From contig JAVBKU010000013.1 in assembly GCA_031553875.1 (NCBI GenBank), positions 1 through 64,000 on the forward strand: a DNA stretch of 64,000 bases. Direction: 5' to 3'. The translations under genes were made by a program, and so were the position numbers. How positions within the stretch are numbered: the stretch's first letter is position 1; each line of letters begins with the position of its first letter. Shown one piece after another: positions 25,834-36,844 of this stretch. The notes under the pieces are model-generated. The model did no database searches. It saw only the letters and a list, made by a program, of their open reading frames with translations, and had not been told where the DNA came from. This DNA is from JAVBKU01 sp031553875. GTDB lineage: Bacteria; Bacteroidota; Bacteroidia; Bacteroidales; Rikenellaceae.

Positions 25834-26508
25834 ATGAATCCCAATTTCATTCTTCTTATCGTAATAGGTGTGATCGGCATCATCGTGCAGATGAAGCTTC
25901 AGTCGGTGTTCAAGAAATATTCGCAGGTGATGTTCCCCGGCGGGCTCACAGGCCGCGAGGTGGCCGAGAAGATGCTCCGCGACAACGGTATTTATGATGT
26001 GAAGGTGACCTCCACCCCCGGACACCTCACCGACCACTACAATCCCAAGACCAAGACCGTGAACCTCAGCGACTCGGTATATAACAGCAACAGCGTTGCT
26101 GCGGCGGCTGTGGCGGCCCACGAGTGCGGCCACGCGGTGCAGCACGACAAGGACTACGCGCCCCTGCAACTGCGCTCGTTCCTGGTGCCGGTGGTGAGCT
26201 TTTCGGCTATGTGGGCCACATGGGTAATTATCGCGGGTATCATGGTGATGAATACGTTCCCGGCCCTGTTCTGGGTGGGGATATTCATGATCGCGATGTC
26301 GGCGCTGTTCAGTATCGTGACCCTGCCGGTCGAATACAACGCCTCAAGCAGGGCGCTGGCGTGGTTGCAGTCGAGCTATACGCTTCAGGGCGAACAGCTT
26401 GGGCAGGCCAAGGAGGCCCTGTCGTGGGCGGCGAGGACTTACCTAGTAGCGGCTCTCTCGGCTATCGCGACGCTCATCTACTACCTCGGTTTCGCGCGGA
26501 GGAGTTAG
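25834..26508 (+). CDS. Membrane zinc metallopeptidase, YugP-like
   Basis: The 224-residue protein belongs to the neutral zinc metallopeptidase family typified by YugP. It has an N-terminal membrane helix (1-20), the active-site motif HECGH (His96, Glu97, His100) and three further hydrophobic segments (about 118-145, 150-165, 200-220). The segment VEYNASSRAL after the second pair of helices is conserved in the family. Its substrate is unknown. A strong terminator follows. Confidence 0.9.
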   Translation: MNPNFILLIVIGVIGIIVQMKLQSVFKKYSQVMFPGGLTGREVAEKMLRDNGIYDVKVTSTPGHLTDHYNPKTKTVNLSDSVYNSNSVAAAAVAAHECGHAVQHDKDYAPLQLRSFLVPVVSFSAMWATWVIIAGIMVMNTFPALFWVGIFMIAMSALFSIVTLPVEYNASSRALAWLQSSYTLQGEQLGQAKEALSWAARTYLVAALSAIATLIYYLGFARRS

Positions 26509-26542
26509 GGTAGTAGAGTAGGTTTCTCCGTTTTAGGAACAG

Positions 26543-26577
26543 GCGGCCGGCGTTTTTACGCCGGCCGCTTTGTTTTT
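26543..26577 (+). terminator. Intrinsic terminator of the metallopeptidase gene
   Basis: Perfect 10-base arms (26543-26552, 26559-26568) are followed by TTTGTTTTT. Confidence 0.93.
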
Positions 26578-26616
26578 CGGGTTCCCGTTGAGAAGCCTCT
26601 TGTTGCTAAAAATATT

Positions 26617-26683
26617 CATCTCCGCGGCTGCGGGGGTCGGCCGAAGGCCGAGCCGCAGAGATGAGCATCGCGGTAGCAAGATG
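26617..26683 (+). repeat. Repeat family C, copy 1
   Basis: A stem (CATCTC and GCGGCT with AGCCGC and GAGATG) encloses GGTCGGCCGAAGGCCG, followed by a small CATC/GATG hairpin. The copy at 37663-37728 keeps the GGTCGGCCGAAGGCCGAG core and the fold, but its stem has a different sequence (ATCCGGGCG/CGCCCGGAT), so the stem covaries. Confidence 0.6.
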
Positions 26684-26722
26684 CAGGGTGCTCTAAATAA
26701 ACAGTATAGTTATTTATATCGA

Positions 26723-26948
26723 GGCGCGTAAGCGCCTATAATCCCCGCATTTGAAGATTTCCGCCCGGAATAGTAGCGCGGTAAATCCGTTAAAACTCCC
26801 AGCATGTCTGACGACGTTAGGCGAAGCCCTGAAAGGGCGGAGACTAAAAGGAGGAGTTCTGGGATTTAGGATTTACAAGCGTATATTCAGAAAATCTTCA
26901 TCGGCGGGGCGCATTTTGGTCAGCACCTTTTGTGCGTTCAAAAGGTGC
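26723..26948 (+). repeat. Repeat family A, copy A2
   Basis: The 5' hairpin is GGCGC/GCGCC (26723-26736). The closing stem is GAAGATTT (26753-26760) with AAATCTTC (26892-26899). The inner helices are GAATA/TATTC, GTAAATCC/GGATTTAC and CCCAG/CTGGG. Hairpin GTCTGAC/GTTAGGC and hairpin GCCCT/GGGC follow, then CTAAAAGGAGGAGTT. The 3' hairpin GCACCTTTTG/CAAAAGGTGC spans 26923-26948. It faces copy A3 tail to tail. Confidence 0.8.
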
Positions 26949-26996
26949 GAAAATCTTTTATTCGTATTTAAGTGAGTTTCTCTTGTACCTTTTGTG

Positions 26997-27206
26997 CGTT
27001 CAAAAGGTACCCAAAAAGTGCCGCCTGCGGATATTCACTGACAGGGGTCTTCGTCCATCCTAAAACGTCGAACTCCTCCTTTTTAGCCAGGCCTACGGCC
27101 TATCTAACAGTCGTTATACACAGCGTCGTTTTTTAACGGATTCCCTTGACCCCTGTCCGGGCGTGAATATCCCCAATTGGCGGAAAGCAGGCATCTGATG
27201 GATGCC
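26997..27206 (-). repeat. Repeat family A, copy A3
   Basis: On the minus strand: 5' hairpin GGCATC/GATGCC (27190-27206), closing stem GATATTCAC/GTGAATATC-type (27171 to 27030), the AAAAAGGAGGAGTT motif and the 3' hairpin ACCTTTTG/CAAAAGGT (26997-27008 region). The body is nearly identical to A1. With A2 it forms an inverted pair filling the space between two convergent genes. Confidence 0.78.
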
Positions 27207-27235
27207 TTAAGTACATTCCCAACACACAAAAACAA

Positions 27236-27267
27236 TCCGGGGCCACGCTGCATAGCGTGACCCCGGA
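27236..27267 (-). terminator. Intrinsic terminator of gdhA
   Basis: A nearly perfect stem (TCCGGGG with CCCCGGA outside, CACGCT with AGCGTG inside) is followed on the minus strand by TTGTTTTTG. Confidence 0.9.
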
Positions 27268-27291
27268 CCTCAGATTAATTCCTATGATTAA

Positions 27292-28647
27292 CTACACCAA
27301 CCCCTGTGCAAGCATGGCGTTAGCCACCTTGATGAATCCGGCGATGTTGGCGCCGTTCACATAGTTGATATAACCGTCGGGCTGGCGGCCATACTTCACG
27401 CATGACTCGTGGATATCCTTCATGATGGTGTGGAGCTTGGCGTCCACCTCTTCGGGAGTCCACTTCAGACGCATTGAGTTCTGGGTCATTTCCAGGCCTG
27501 ACGTGGCCACGCCGCCGGCGTTCGACGCCTTGCCGGGAGCGAACAGTATCTTGCTGTCCTGGAAAGTCTTCACGGCCTCGGGAGTCGAGGGCATGTTGGC
27601 GCCTTCGGCAACGCAGATACAGCCGTTCTTAACGAGCATTTTGGCCTCGTCGCCGTTGAGCTCGTTCTGTGTGGCGCAGGGCAGGGCGATGTCGCACTTC
27701 ACACTCCAGGGACGCTGTCCCTCGAAATATTTCGCTGAGGGATACTTGGTCACGTACTCCTTGATGCGGCCGCGGAAAACGTTCTTGAGCTCCATTACAT
27801 ATTCCAGCTTTTCGCCTGAGATACCGTCGGTGTCGTATATGTAACCATTAGAATCAGAGAGTGTTACCACTTTGCCGCCGAGCTGGTCGACCTTCTGGGC
27901 GCCATACTGTGCCACGTTACCCGAGCCGGAGATGGCGACGATCTTGCCCTTGAAACTTTCGCCCTTGGCGGCGAGCATTTCAGCGGCGAAGTAGCATGTA
28001 CCGTAGCCTGTGGCTTCGGGACGCAGGGGACTGCCGCCCCAACCCAGGCCCTTGCCTGTGAAGGTGCCGGTGAACTCGTTGCGCAGGCGCTTATACTGGC
28101 CGTACATGAAGCCTATTTCGCGGGCTCCCACGCCGATGTCGCCGGCGGGAACGTCGGTGTCCTGGCCGATGTGTCGGTGCAGTTCGTTGATGAACGACTG
28201 GCAGAACTTCATCACTTCGTTGTCTGACTTGCCCTTGGGGTTGAAGTCGGAGCCGCCCTTACCGCCGCCCATGGGCAGGGTGGTGAGGCTATTCTTGAAT
28301 GTCTGCTCGAAGGCGAGGAACTTCAGGATGCTGAGGTTCACGCTCGAGTGGAAACGGATACCGCCTTTGTAGGGGCCTATGGCGCTGTTCATCTGCACGC
28401 GGTAGCCTTTGTTGATCTCCACTTCGCCCTTGTCGTTGAGCCAGGGCACGCGGAACATGATCACCCTCTCGGGCTCGGCTATGCGTTCCAGAACTTTCAT
28501 CTTCTGTAATACGGGGTTGTCGAGAATGTAGGGAGCAAGGCTCTCCGCCACCTCGTGTACCGCCTGGTGGAACTCTTTTTCACCGGGATTCTTTTCGATG
28601 ATCCTCGCCATGAAGTCATCGACATACTGCTGAACACGCTTTTCCAT
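27292..28647 (-). CDS. gdhA: Glutamate dehydrogenase (probably NADP-dependent)
   Basis: The 451-residue hexameric-type enzyme interconverts 2-oxoglutarate plus ammonium and glutamate. Catalytic Lys130 lies in LPMGGGKGGSDFNP, Asp170 in VPAGDIGVG, and the dinucleotide fold has SGSGNVAQY at about 240. Length and N-terminus fit the short bacterial/fungal NADP class used for ammonium assimilation; the cofactor is an inference. It has its own promoter (28684-28714) and terminator. Confidence 0.95.
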   Translation of the reverse strand: MEKRVQQYVDDFMARIIEKNPGEKEFHQAVHEVAESLAPYILDNPVLQKMKVLERIAEPERVIMFRVPWLNDKGEVEINKGYRVQMNSAIGPYKGGIRFHSSVNLSILKFLAFEQTFKNSLTTLPMGGGKGGSDFNPKGKSDNEVMKFCQSFINELHRHIGQDTDVPAGDIGVGAREIGFMYGQYKRLRNEFTGTFTGKGLGWGGSPLRPEATGYGTCYFAAEMLAAKGESFKGKIVAISGSGNVAQYGAQKVDQLGGKVVTLSDSNGYIYDTDGISGEKLEYVMELKNVFRGRIKEYVTKYPSAKYFEGQRPWSVKCDIALPCATQNELNGDEAKMLVKNGCICVAEGANMPSTPEAVKTFQDSKILFAPGKASNAGGVATSGLEMTQNSMRLKWTPEEVDAKLHTIMKDIHESCVKYGRQPDGYINYVNGANIAGFIKVANAMLAQGLV

Positions 28648-28683
28648 TTTTTCGTCTTTTTCGATTTATATTCTATACAACGA

Positions 28684-28714
28684 CAAAAGTAATACATCGG
28701 CCCCGCAGCTGAAA
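28684..28714 (-). promoter_or_regulatory. Promoter of gdhA
   Basis: On the minus strand TTTC (28714-28711), 19 bases and TACTTTTG (28691-28684) match the phylum promoter, about 36 bases before the start codon. The remaining spacer up to 28877 holds nothing recognisable. Confidence 0.72.
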
Positions 28715-28877
28715 ATTTTGTTAGAAAGCAGTATGCGCAGCACCCAGTATGTTAAAATTTAAACACAAATTCTGATTAACGATAATGGCTCACAGGGCCA
28801 TATCGATTGAAATCCGCAACCGAAACAGCCGATATGGGCCGAAATAATAAGGATTAAAGTTTTTTGTGAAAAATTTT

Positions 28878-30413
28878 TCACATCCTCTCGAACCTCCGCC
28901 GGATGATCTCCGCCACGGGGACGCCGCTGATCTTGCTCTCGAGCCAGCCGATGATGTCGAGGTAGTAGAACGTACGCCGCTCGTAGGGGTGGTTCTCGTA
29001 GGGTTTGAGGCGCTCGTAGAGGTTGGTCAGCTCCTCTTTCATATTGGTGGCGTAGACACCGCCCAGCCTCTTGAGAAAGGCCATCATCTCCTTCTGCACC
29101 ATCTGCATGTCGTTCATCTTCTTTAAGAAAGAGTACACGGCGCGGATCTGGTAGTCGATATTGTAGTCGATACCCAGCTCGTAGGAGGAGATGAGGTTGA
29201 GGATACGGGCGTAGCATTGCAGGTCGCGGCGTATCTGCGGGTCGCGCGTGGAAATGACCTGCGATAGGTATTTCATGCATCGCGAGTAGTTGCCGTTGCC
29301 GAAGCACAGGCATGCCATCTTATAATACAGGAGCATGCTGTGGTGTATATCTAACCGACCCTGATACTCCTCTAAGAATGCCTCTATCGAGGGCAGCAGC
29401 TTCATCCCCTCGGTGAAATTGCCCTCCATGAACGCAAGGTTGACCTTGCTGGTAAATATCATCTGGAACAGGAGCATGCGGCAGTTGTCGCCCGTGATAC
29501 GCTCCTCGTCCTGGTACTCGGCCTCCAGCTTGGCGATCTTCTCCACTAGGCGCTTGTGGCTGCGCATTAAGAACAGTCCGTCCAGTAGCCTCGAATAACC
29601 CTTGAGGTACTCGTCGTACATCAGTTCCTTCATCCCCTTGTTGTCCTCGAACAGGCCCACCCACCTACAGGCGTAGCGGTAGCTGCCCAGGAAGTCGTGC
29701 TTGATGTAGCAGTACCAGGCCGAGGTCTGGCAGTAGGCTATCTTGGCCTGGAATGAGAGGGTCGCGTAGTCAAACTTCTGGATCTTCTCCCGAAAATATT
29801 GGGTTATGAGGTCGAGGTCTTTCTGCGTGCGGGCGTAGCCCAGCTTGAGGTAGAGGCTGTAGAGCTGTGTGCTGATTGTAGAGAGCTCGTTGAGCTGCGA
29901 CTCGCTGTCGAGTATGCTCTTGAGCTCGTGCTCCATGGCTCCGGCCGAGGAGACCATACCGTGGGCTATGGAGAGGGTCTCGATCTTTTTCTTGAGGTTG
30001 ATGATGTCGATGGCGGCGGTGGAGAGCTCGGCCTCGGTGGCCTGCTCCTTGGCCTTGTCGAGTACCTTTAGACTCTGGCGGTAGAGGCCACGGTCGTAGA
30101 GTATCCACGCGAAGTCGATCTGCTCGCGCAGGGTCATCGGCAGGGTATGCTGCACGTTCAGCAGGCGTATGCTGACAAGGATCTGTCGGTAAAGATGCGC
30201 TTTCATGTTGGGAAGCTGCTCCTTCTTCACAGGGCACTTGGAGAGCAGGCGCGGCTCGTTGTACTCTTCCACCGAGTCGAGGTAGTCGAACAGGGCGACG
30301 AACTTGGCCTCCTGGTTGCCTGACAGGCGCGTGGCATAGAGCTTGAAGTTACGCTTTTCAGCCTTACTCATGCTCTTTATCAGGTCGAATACGGGTTCTC
30401 TCTTTACGCTCAT
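28878..30413 (-). CDS. Large helical-repeat (TPR-like) protein, unknown function
   Basis: The 511-residue protein has no signal peptide or membrane helix. It is built almost wholly of amphipathic helices, as in TPR-like solenoids (for example ALYDRGLYRQSLKVLDKAK-like and FGNGNYSRCMKYLSQV units). The N-terminus KREPVFDLIKSMSKAEKRNFKLYATRLSG is a conserved opening that I have seen in Bacteroidetes proteins of unknown role. The final helix ends EIIRRRFERM. It is divergent from purM, with a perfect triple 9-base repeat abutting its start codon. Confidence 0.75.
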   Translation of the reverse strand: MSVKREPVFDLIKSMSKAEKRNFKLYATRLSGNQEAKFVALFDYLDSVEEYNEPRLLSKCPVKKEQLPNMKAHLYRQILVSIRLLNVQHTLPMTLREQIDFAWILYDRGLYRQSLKVLDKAKEQATEAELSTAAIDIINLKKKIETLSIAHGMVSSAGAMEHELKSILDSESQLNELSTISTQLYSLYLKLGYARTQKDLDLITQYFREKIQKFDYATLSFQAKIAYCQTSAWYCYIKHDFLGSYRYACRWVGLFEDNKGMKELMYDEYLKGYSRLLDGLFLMRSHKRLVEKIAKLEAEYQDEERITGDNCRMLLFQMIFTSKVNLAFMEGNFTEGMKLLPSIEAFLEEYQGRLDIHHSMLLYYKMACLCFGNGNYSRCMKYLSQVISTRDPQIRRDLQCYARILNLISSYELGIDYNIDYQIRAVYSFLKKMNDMQMVQKEMMAFLKRLGGVYATNMKEELTNLYERLKPYENHPYERRTFYYLDIIGWLESKISGVPVAEIIRRRFERM

Positions 30414-30439
30414 TTTCGCTGTTTTCGCTGTTTTCGCTG
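30413..30439 (-). repeat. Three tandem copies of a 9-base unit at the start codon
   Basis: On the minus strand CAGCGAAAA is repeated three times without change, and the last copy runs into the ATG of the helical-repeat gene. It occupies the place of the ribosome-binding region, so copy number changes could alter translation. Confidence 0.8.
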
Positions 30440-30541
30440 TAACGTAGCCAGCGGAACAAAATTATCTAATTTTTTTAAAGAAATGAAATTATTCATACCT
30501 TTATACCCTAATCTATTTTCACAACCCACACCCGTAGAGAG

Positions 30542-31720
30542 ATGTCGCAAACGTCGAGATATGCACAAAGAGGGGTGTCGTTCGCCAAGGAGGACGTACA
30601 CGCGGCCATAAAAAATATTGACAAGGGCTTGTTCCCCAAAGCCTTCTGCAAGGTCATTCCCGACTATCTCACAGGAGACCCTGAGTCGTGCCTTGTAATG
30701 CACGCCGACGGCGCGGGCACCAAGTCGTCGCTCGCTTACGCCTACTGGAAGCAGACCGGCGACCTCTCCGTATGGAAAGGCATAGCGCAGGACGCCGTGG
30801 TGATGAATACCGACGACCTGCTGTGCGTGGGCATCACCGACAATATACTTCTCTCCTCGACAATCGGACGTAATAAGAGGCACATTCCCGGCGAGGTGAT
30901 CTCGGCCATAATCAACGGCACCGAAGAGTTCCTGCAGAGGATGCGCGACCTGGGTGTTAACATGATCTCCACCGGCGGCGAAACGGCCGACGTTGGCGAC
31001 CTCGTGCGTACCATAATAGTGGACAGTACTGTGACGGCAAGGGCCGCGCGCAAGGATATAATTTCCAATTCAGACATTAAGCCCGGTTCGGTTATCGTGG
31101 GCCTCAGCTCCTTCGGGCAGGCCACTTACGAGGACGCGTACAACGGCGGTATGGGCAGCAACGGCCTCACCTCCGCGCGCCATGACGTCTTCTCCAATGT
31201 GGTGGGCGACGCCTACCCGGAAACATACGACGGCGGCGTGCCCGAGGGTTTGGTCTACACGGGCCGCTACGGCCTCACCGATGAAGCCCCCGGCCTTCCC
31301 GGCATAGATATGGGCAAGTTAGTGCTCTCGCCCACGCGTACCTACGCCCCGATTATCAAGCAGGTGCTTGCCAACTGCCGCAGCGCCGTGCAGGGCATGG
31401 TGCATTGCAGCGGCGGGGCGCAGACCAAGGTGCTCCACTTTATCGACAGCATGCACGTGGTCAAGGACAACCTCTTCGACACGCCTCCCCTGTTCAAGAT
31501 CATACAGGAGGAGTCGATGACATCCTGGAAAGAGATGTACGCCGTGTTCAATATGGGCCACCGCATGGAGCTGTACGTCGACCCCGCGGCGGCCGAAGAG
31601 ATAATCTCCATTTCTAAGAGCTTCGGCGTCGACGCCCGCGTTGTGGGCCGCGTCGAACCCTCGGATACTCCGACCGTCACCATCCGCAAGGGAGGCGAGG
31701 AGTACGTCTACACCAAGTAA
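30542..31720 (+). CDS. purM: Phosphoribosylformylglycinamidine cyclo-ligase
   Basis: The 392-residue AIR synthase-family protein catalyses the ATP-dependent ring closure of FGAM in purine synthesis. It has the PurM N-terminal fold (HADGAGTKSSLAY, MNTDDLLCVG, STGGETADVGD) and the C-terminal fold with SPTRTYAPII and HCSGGAQTKVL. The sequence is the divergent Bacteroidetes form, longer than the E. coli enzyme. A weak -7 box TACCTTTA lies at 30496-30503. The ABC-F gene begins 4 bases after its stop. Confidence 0.88.
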   Translation: MSQTSRYAQRGVSFAKEDVHAAIKNIDKGLFPKAFCKVIPDYLTGDPESCLVMHADGAGTKSSLAYAYWKQTGDLSVWKGIAQDAVVMNTDDLLCVGITDNILLSSTIGRNKRHIPGEVISAIINGTEEFLQRMRDLGVNMISTGGETADVGDLVRTIIVDSTVTARAARKDIISNSDIKPGSVIVGLSSFGQATYEDAYNGGMGSNGLTSARHDVFSNVVGDAYPETYDGGVPEGLVYTGRYGLTDEAPGLPGIDMGKLVLSPTRTYAPIIKQVLANCRSAVQGMVHCSGGAQTKVLHFIDSMHVVKDNLFDTPPLFKIIQEESMTSWKEMYAVFNMGHRMELYVDPAAAEEIISISKSFGVDARVVGRVEPSDTPTVTIRKGGEEYVYTK

Positions 31721-31724
31721 TCCC

Positions 31725-33617
<1,893 letters not shown>

Positions 33618-33665
33618 GCGCTTGCCAGCACGCGGAAAGAGTGACTCGTTTCAGGTTTTTTTAAA

Positions 33666-33886
33666 GGCGCGAAGCGCCTACGATCCCGACTCTGAAAATT
33701 TACGCCCGGAATAGAAGTGCAGTAAATCCGTTAAAAACTCCCAGCATGTCTGACGACGTTAGGCGAAGCCCTGAAAGGGCGGAGACTAAAAGGAGGAGTT
33801 CTGGGATTTAGGATTTACAAGCGGATATTCAGGAAATTTTCATCGGAGGGTGTATTTTGGGTACCTTTTGTACAAGCAAAAGGTAC
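33666..33886 (+). repeat. Repeat family A, copy A4
   Basis: The 5' hairpin is GGCGC/GCGCC (33666-33678) and the closing stem GAAAATTT/AAATTTTC (33694-33701, 33834-33841). Inner helices GAATA/TATTC and GTAAATCC/GGATTTAC match copy A2 almost exactly. The 3' hairpin is GTACCTTTTG/CAAAAGGTAC (33861-33886). It fills the space between the convergent ABC-F and hydG genes. Confidence 0.8.
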
Positions 33887-33920
33887 GAAGAAAAGAAATA
33901 CAAAATTGTAATATCCCCCC

Positions 33921-35381
33921 TTAAAACAGCAAATCCCTCTCCCCGCTGCGGATTCGTTCGAGGCGTGAGCGGAGCTCAGCAGAGTCATTACCCAGTCCCT
34001 CCAACTCTTTATCGATAAGCCGCAAACCCTCCTCTCGTAACTCGGGAGAGGCGTAATCTTCGAGGTATTCGGCGAATGTGAGCAGGGCGTTGGGGGTGCA
34101 GAAGCGCTTGATAAAGCCCTTGGCCGAGAACTCCATAAAGTGTTCGCCCGTGCGCCCCTTGCGATAACAGGCCGTGCAGAACGAGGGAATATGGCCGCCA
34201 CTGATAAGGTTGGCGGTTATCTCGCCCAGCGAGCGCGGATCGCCCAGCTCGAATTGCTCGCGGTTAAGGTCCTGAGACGGTGAGTTATTGTCCGGGCAGC
34301 AGGTGCGTGCCGCCGCAAGGGTGCTCTCTTCCGAATATCCTCCGATCTCCAACTTGGTGCCGGCATCGATCTGCGACACGCCGTATTCTATAAGTCGATC
34401 GCGCAGGGCCGGCTCCTCGCGGGCCGTGAGGATAAGTCCCGTGTAGGGTACGGCGAGGCGCAGGATGGCTACCATACGTACGAAATCATCGTCGGAGACG
34501 TGTTCCACGGCCGTGCGGTCTATCGAGGATGCGTTCTTGATGCGGGGGAACGATATGGTGTGCGGCCCCACGCCGTAGCACGCTTCGAGGTGGTTGGTGT
34601 GGCGGATGAGCGCCAGCAGTTCGTAGCGCCAGTCGGCGAGGCCGAGCAGCACCCCTAAGCCCACGTCATCGATCCCCGCCTCCATAGCCCTGTCGAGTGA
34701 GGTCAGGCGGTAGTCGAAGTCGGCCTTGCGGCCCGAGGGGTGGAACCGTCGGTAGCGGTCAGGGTCGTACGTCTCCTGGAATATCTGGTAGGTGCCGATG
34801 CCCGACTCCTTGATAGTGCGGAATCCCTCTATGTCCATCGGCGCGGCGTTGATGTTGACGCGCCTTATCTCGCCGTTACCCTCTTTTATAGAGTATACCC
34901 TCCGCACATTGTCGGCGATAAAGCGCGCGTCGTAGACGGGGTGTTCGCCGTAGACCAGGATGAGGCGCTTGTGCCCCCCGCGCTCCAACGCCCTCACCTC
35001 CGCGTCGAGTCTCTCGTCAGAGAGGGTGACCCTGTGCGACTTGCTGTTAGAGGCGCGGAAACCGCAATATAGGCAGTTGTTGACGCACATATTCCCCACG
35101 TACAGCGGTGCGAAAAGCACCATGCGGCTACCGTAGACCCTCTGTTTCAGCTCCCTCGCGGCATCGAGTATGAGGCTCACGCTCCCGGGGGCGTCGGCGG
35201 CGATGAGGGCGGCCGTTTCCTGCATCGAAAGGCGCTGGAGCGAGAGGGATTTATCCACGATACGACGTATCTCCGCCTCGTCCGGGTGGGCGGCAAGAAG
35301 CATCTCCCGTATCTCCTGCGGGTCGATAAAGGGCCTCTGCGGGAGGTCGGGGATGGCGTATGTCTGTGGATTGAAATTCAT
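33921..35381 (-). CDS. hydG: [FeFe]-hydrogenase maturase HydG (radical SAM tyrosine lyase)
   Basis: The 486-residue enzyme cleaves tyrosine to supply CO and CN ligands for the H-cluster of [FeFe]-hydrogenase. The radical SAM cluster ligands are Cys99, Cys103 and Cys106; the C-terminal auxiliary cluster motif CxxC-x22-C is Cys402, Cys405 and Cys428. Both clusters are therefore intact. hydE, hydF and the hydrogenase genes are not in the window. A -7-like TAACTTTG lies on the minus strand at 35433-35426. Confidence 0.95.
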   Translation of the reverse strand: MNFNPQTYAIPDLPQRPFIDPQEIREMLLAAHPDEAEIRRIVDKSLSLQRLSMQETAALIAADAPGSVSLILDAARELKQRVYGSRMVLFAPLYVGNMCVNNCLYCGFRASNSKSHRVTLSDERLDAEVRALERGGHKRLILVYGEHPVYDARFIADNVRRVYSIKEGNGEIRRVNINAAPMDIEGFRTIKESGIGTYQIFQETYDPDRYRRFHPSGRKADFDYRLTSLDRAMEAGIDDVGLGVLLGLADWRYELLALIRHTNHLEACYGVGPHTISFPRIKNASSIDRTAVEHVSDDDFVRMVAILRLAVPYTGLILTAREEPALRDRLIEYGVSQIDAGTKLEIGGYSEESTLAAARTCCPDNNSPSQDLNREQFELGDPRSLGEITANLISGGHIPSFCTACYRKGRTGEHFMEFSAKGFIKRFCTPNALLTFAEYLEDYASPELREEGLRLIDKELEGLGNDSAELRSRLERIRSGERDLLF

Positions 35382-35491
35382 TGCGGCTTCGGGCGATTAC
35401 CCGTAAAAAAGCGTTTGGACGCTTGCAAAGTTACCGCAAAAAAATTACTTTTAACTTCATTAATCGTATAAACCTGCCAAACCGCCCGCTA

Positions 35492-36844
35492 ATGAGTACC
35501 CGTAAAAGAGGATCGTTCGGAGGAATGTTCGGAGCCGTCGCCGCCGTGGGCGGATCGGTCGTGGGATTGGGTAATATCTGGCGTTTCCCCTACGTGGCGG
35601 GGGAGAACGGGGGCGCAGCCTTTATACTCGTCTACCTTTGCGTGAGCTTCCTTATAGCGGTGCCTATCATGCTGTCGGAGTTCTCCATCGGCCGCAGCAC
35701 CCGCCGCAATCCCTACCGCGCTTTCAAGAAGCTCGCTCCCGGGACGGCATGGCCCGCCATAGGTTATATGGGGGTGTTCACGGCGTTCGTAATACTGTCG
35801 TTCTACTCGGTGGTGGCCGGGTGGGCGCTGGAATTCCTGCGCTCTTCGGTTATGGGAGAGTTCGCCGGGATGGGTGCGGCGGATATACGCGCCAACTTCG
35901 ACAGCTTCGTGGCGGGAGGTACGATGCCCGTGATATGGACGCTGATATTCGTGTTCATGACCGCCTTCATAGTGCTGTCGGGAGTGGAGAAGGGGATAGA
36001 ACGCTACACCAAGATACTGATGCCCGCGATGGCGGTGCTGCTTCTGGGGATGGCCATAAATTCTTCGATGCTCCCGGGAGGCATGGAGGGTATATCGTTC
36101 CTGTTCAGGCCCGATTTCAGCAAGATAAGCCCCTCGGTGGTGCTTCAGGCTATGGGACAGGCCTTCTTCTCGCTGAGTCTGGGGATGGGGGCGATGATAA
36201 CTTACGGCTCTTATATCAAGAAGGAGCAGAATATGTTCAAGGTGGCGGGTACGGTGGCCCTGTCCGACCTCTCCATAGCCATACTCTCGGGCCTGGCGAT
36301 ATTCCCGGCGGTATTCGCTTTCGGCGTTAGTCCCACCTCGGGCCCCGAGCTGATATTCATCACCCTGCCGATGGTGTTCCAGCAGATGGTCGGCGGGTAT
36401 TTCATATCGATAATATTCTTCTTTCTGGTGTTCGTGGCGGCTATCACCTCGTCGATATCGCTGTTCGAGGTGATCACGGCTTATGTGTCGGAGGAGATGA
36501 GGATACCGCGCATCAAGGCCGTGGCGATCAATACACCCCTGGTGATGATCACGAGTGTTTTTTGCGCTCTGTCGCAGATGCCGGACTCGCCATTGCTCAT
36601 AGGCGGGAGGAACCTGTTCGACATATTCGACAATCTTTCGTCGGTCTACCTGCTTCCCATCGGGGGTCTGTTCATAGTGCTGTTCGCGGGGTGGGTCATG
36701 AAGCCCTCGGCCTTCCACGACGAGCTCACCAACCGGGGGTTGTACGGCGAGCGTATGTACCCCGCTTTCAGAGTGCTGATGCGGTATGCGATACCGGTGG
36801 TTATGACCACATTAATTCTGTTCCTGACAGGAATGGTCCTTTAG
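35492..36844 (+). CDS. Sodium-dependent transporter, NSS (SNF) family
   Basis: The 450-residue membrane protein starts MSTRKRGSFGGMFG, and GLGNIWRFPY in helix 1 is the hallmark of neurotransmitter:sodium symporters. Eleven or so further hydrophobic helices follow. Such proteins take up amino acids with Na+. The substrate is not predictable here. Its 3' end overlaps the convergent DUF5689-like gene by about 44 bases. Confidence 0.93.
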   Translation: MSTRKRGSFGGMFGAVAAVGGSVVGLGNIWRFPYVAGENGGAAFILVYLCVSFLIAVPIMLSEFSIGRSTRRNPYRAFKKLAPGTAWPAIGYMGVFTAFVILSFYSVVAGWALEFLRSSVMGEFAGMGAADIRANFDSFVAGGTMPVIWTLIFVFMTAFIVLSGVEKGIERYTKILMPAMAVLLLGMAINSSMLPGGMEGISFLFRPDFSKISPSVVLQAMGQAFFSLSLGMGAMITYGSYIKKEQNMFKVAGTVALSDLSIAILSGLAIFPAVFAFGVSPTSGPELIFITLPMVFQQMVGGYFISIIFFFLVFVAAITSSISLFEVITAYVSEEMRIPRIKAVAINTPLVMITSVFCALSQMPDSPLLIGGRNLFDIFDNLSSVYLLPIGGLFIVLFAGWVMKPSAFHDELTNRGLYGERMYPAFRVLMRYAIPVVMTTLILFLTGMVL

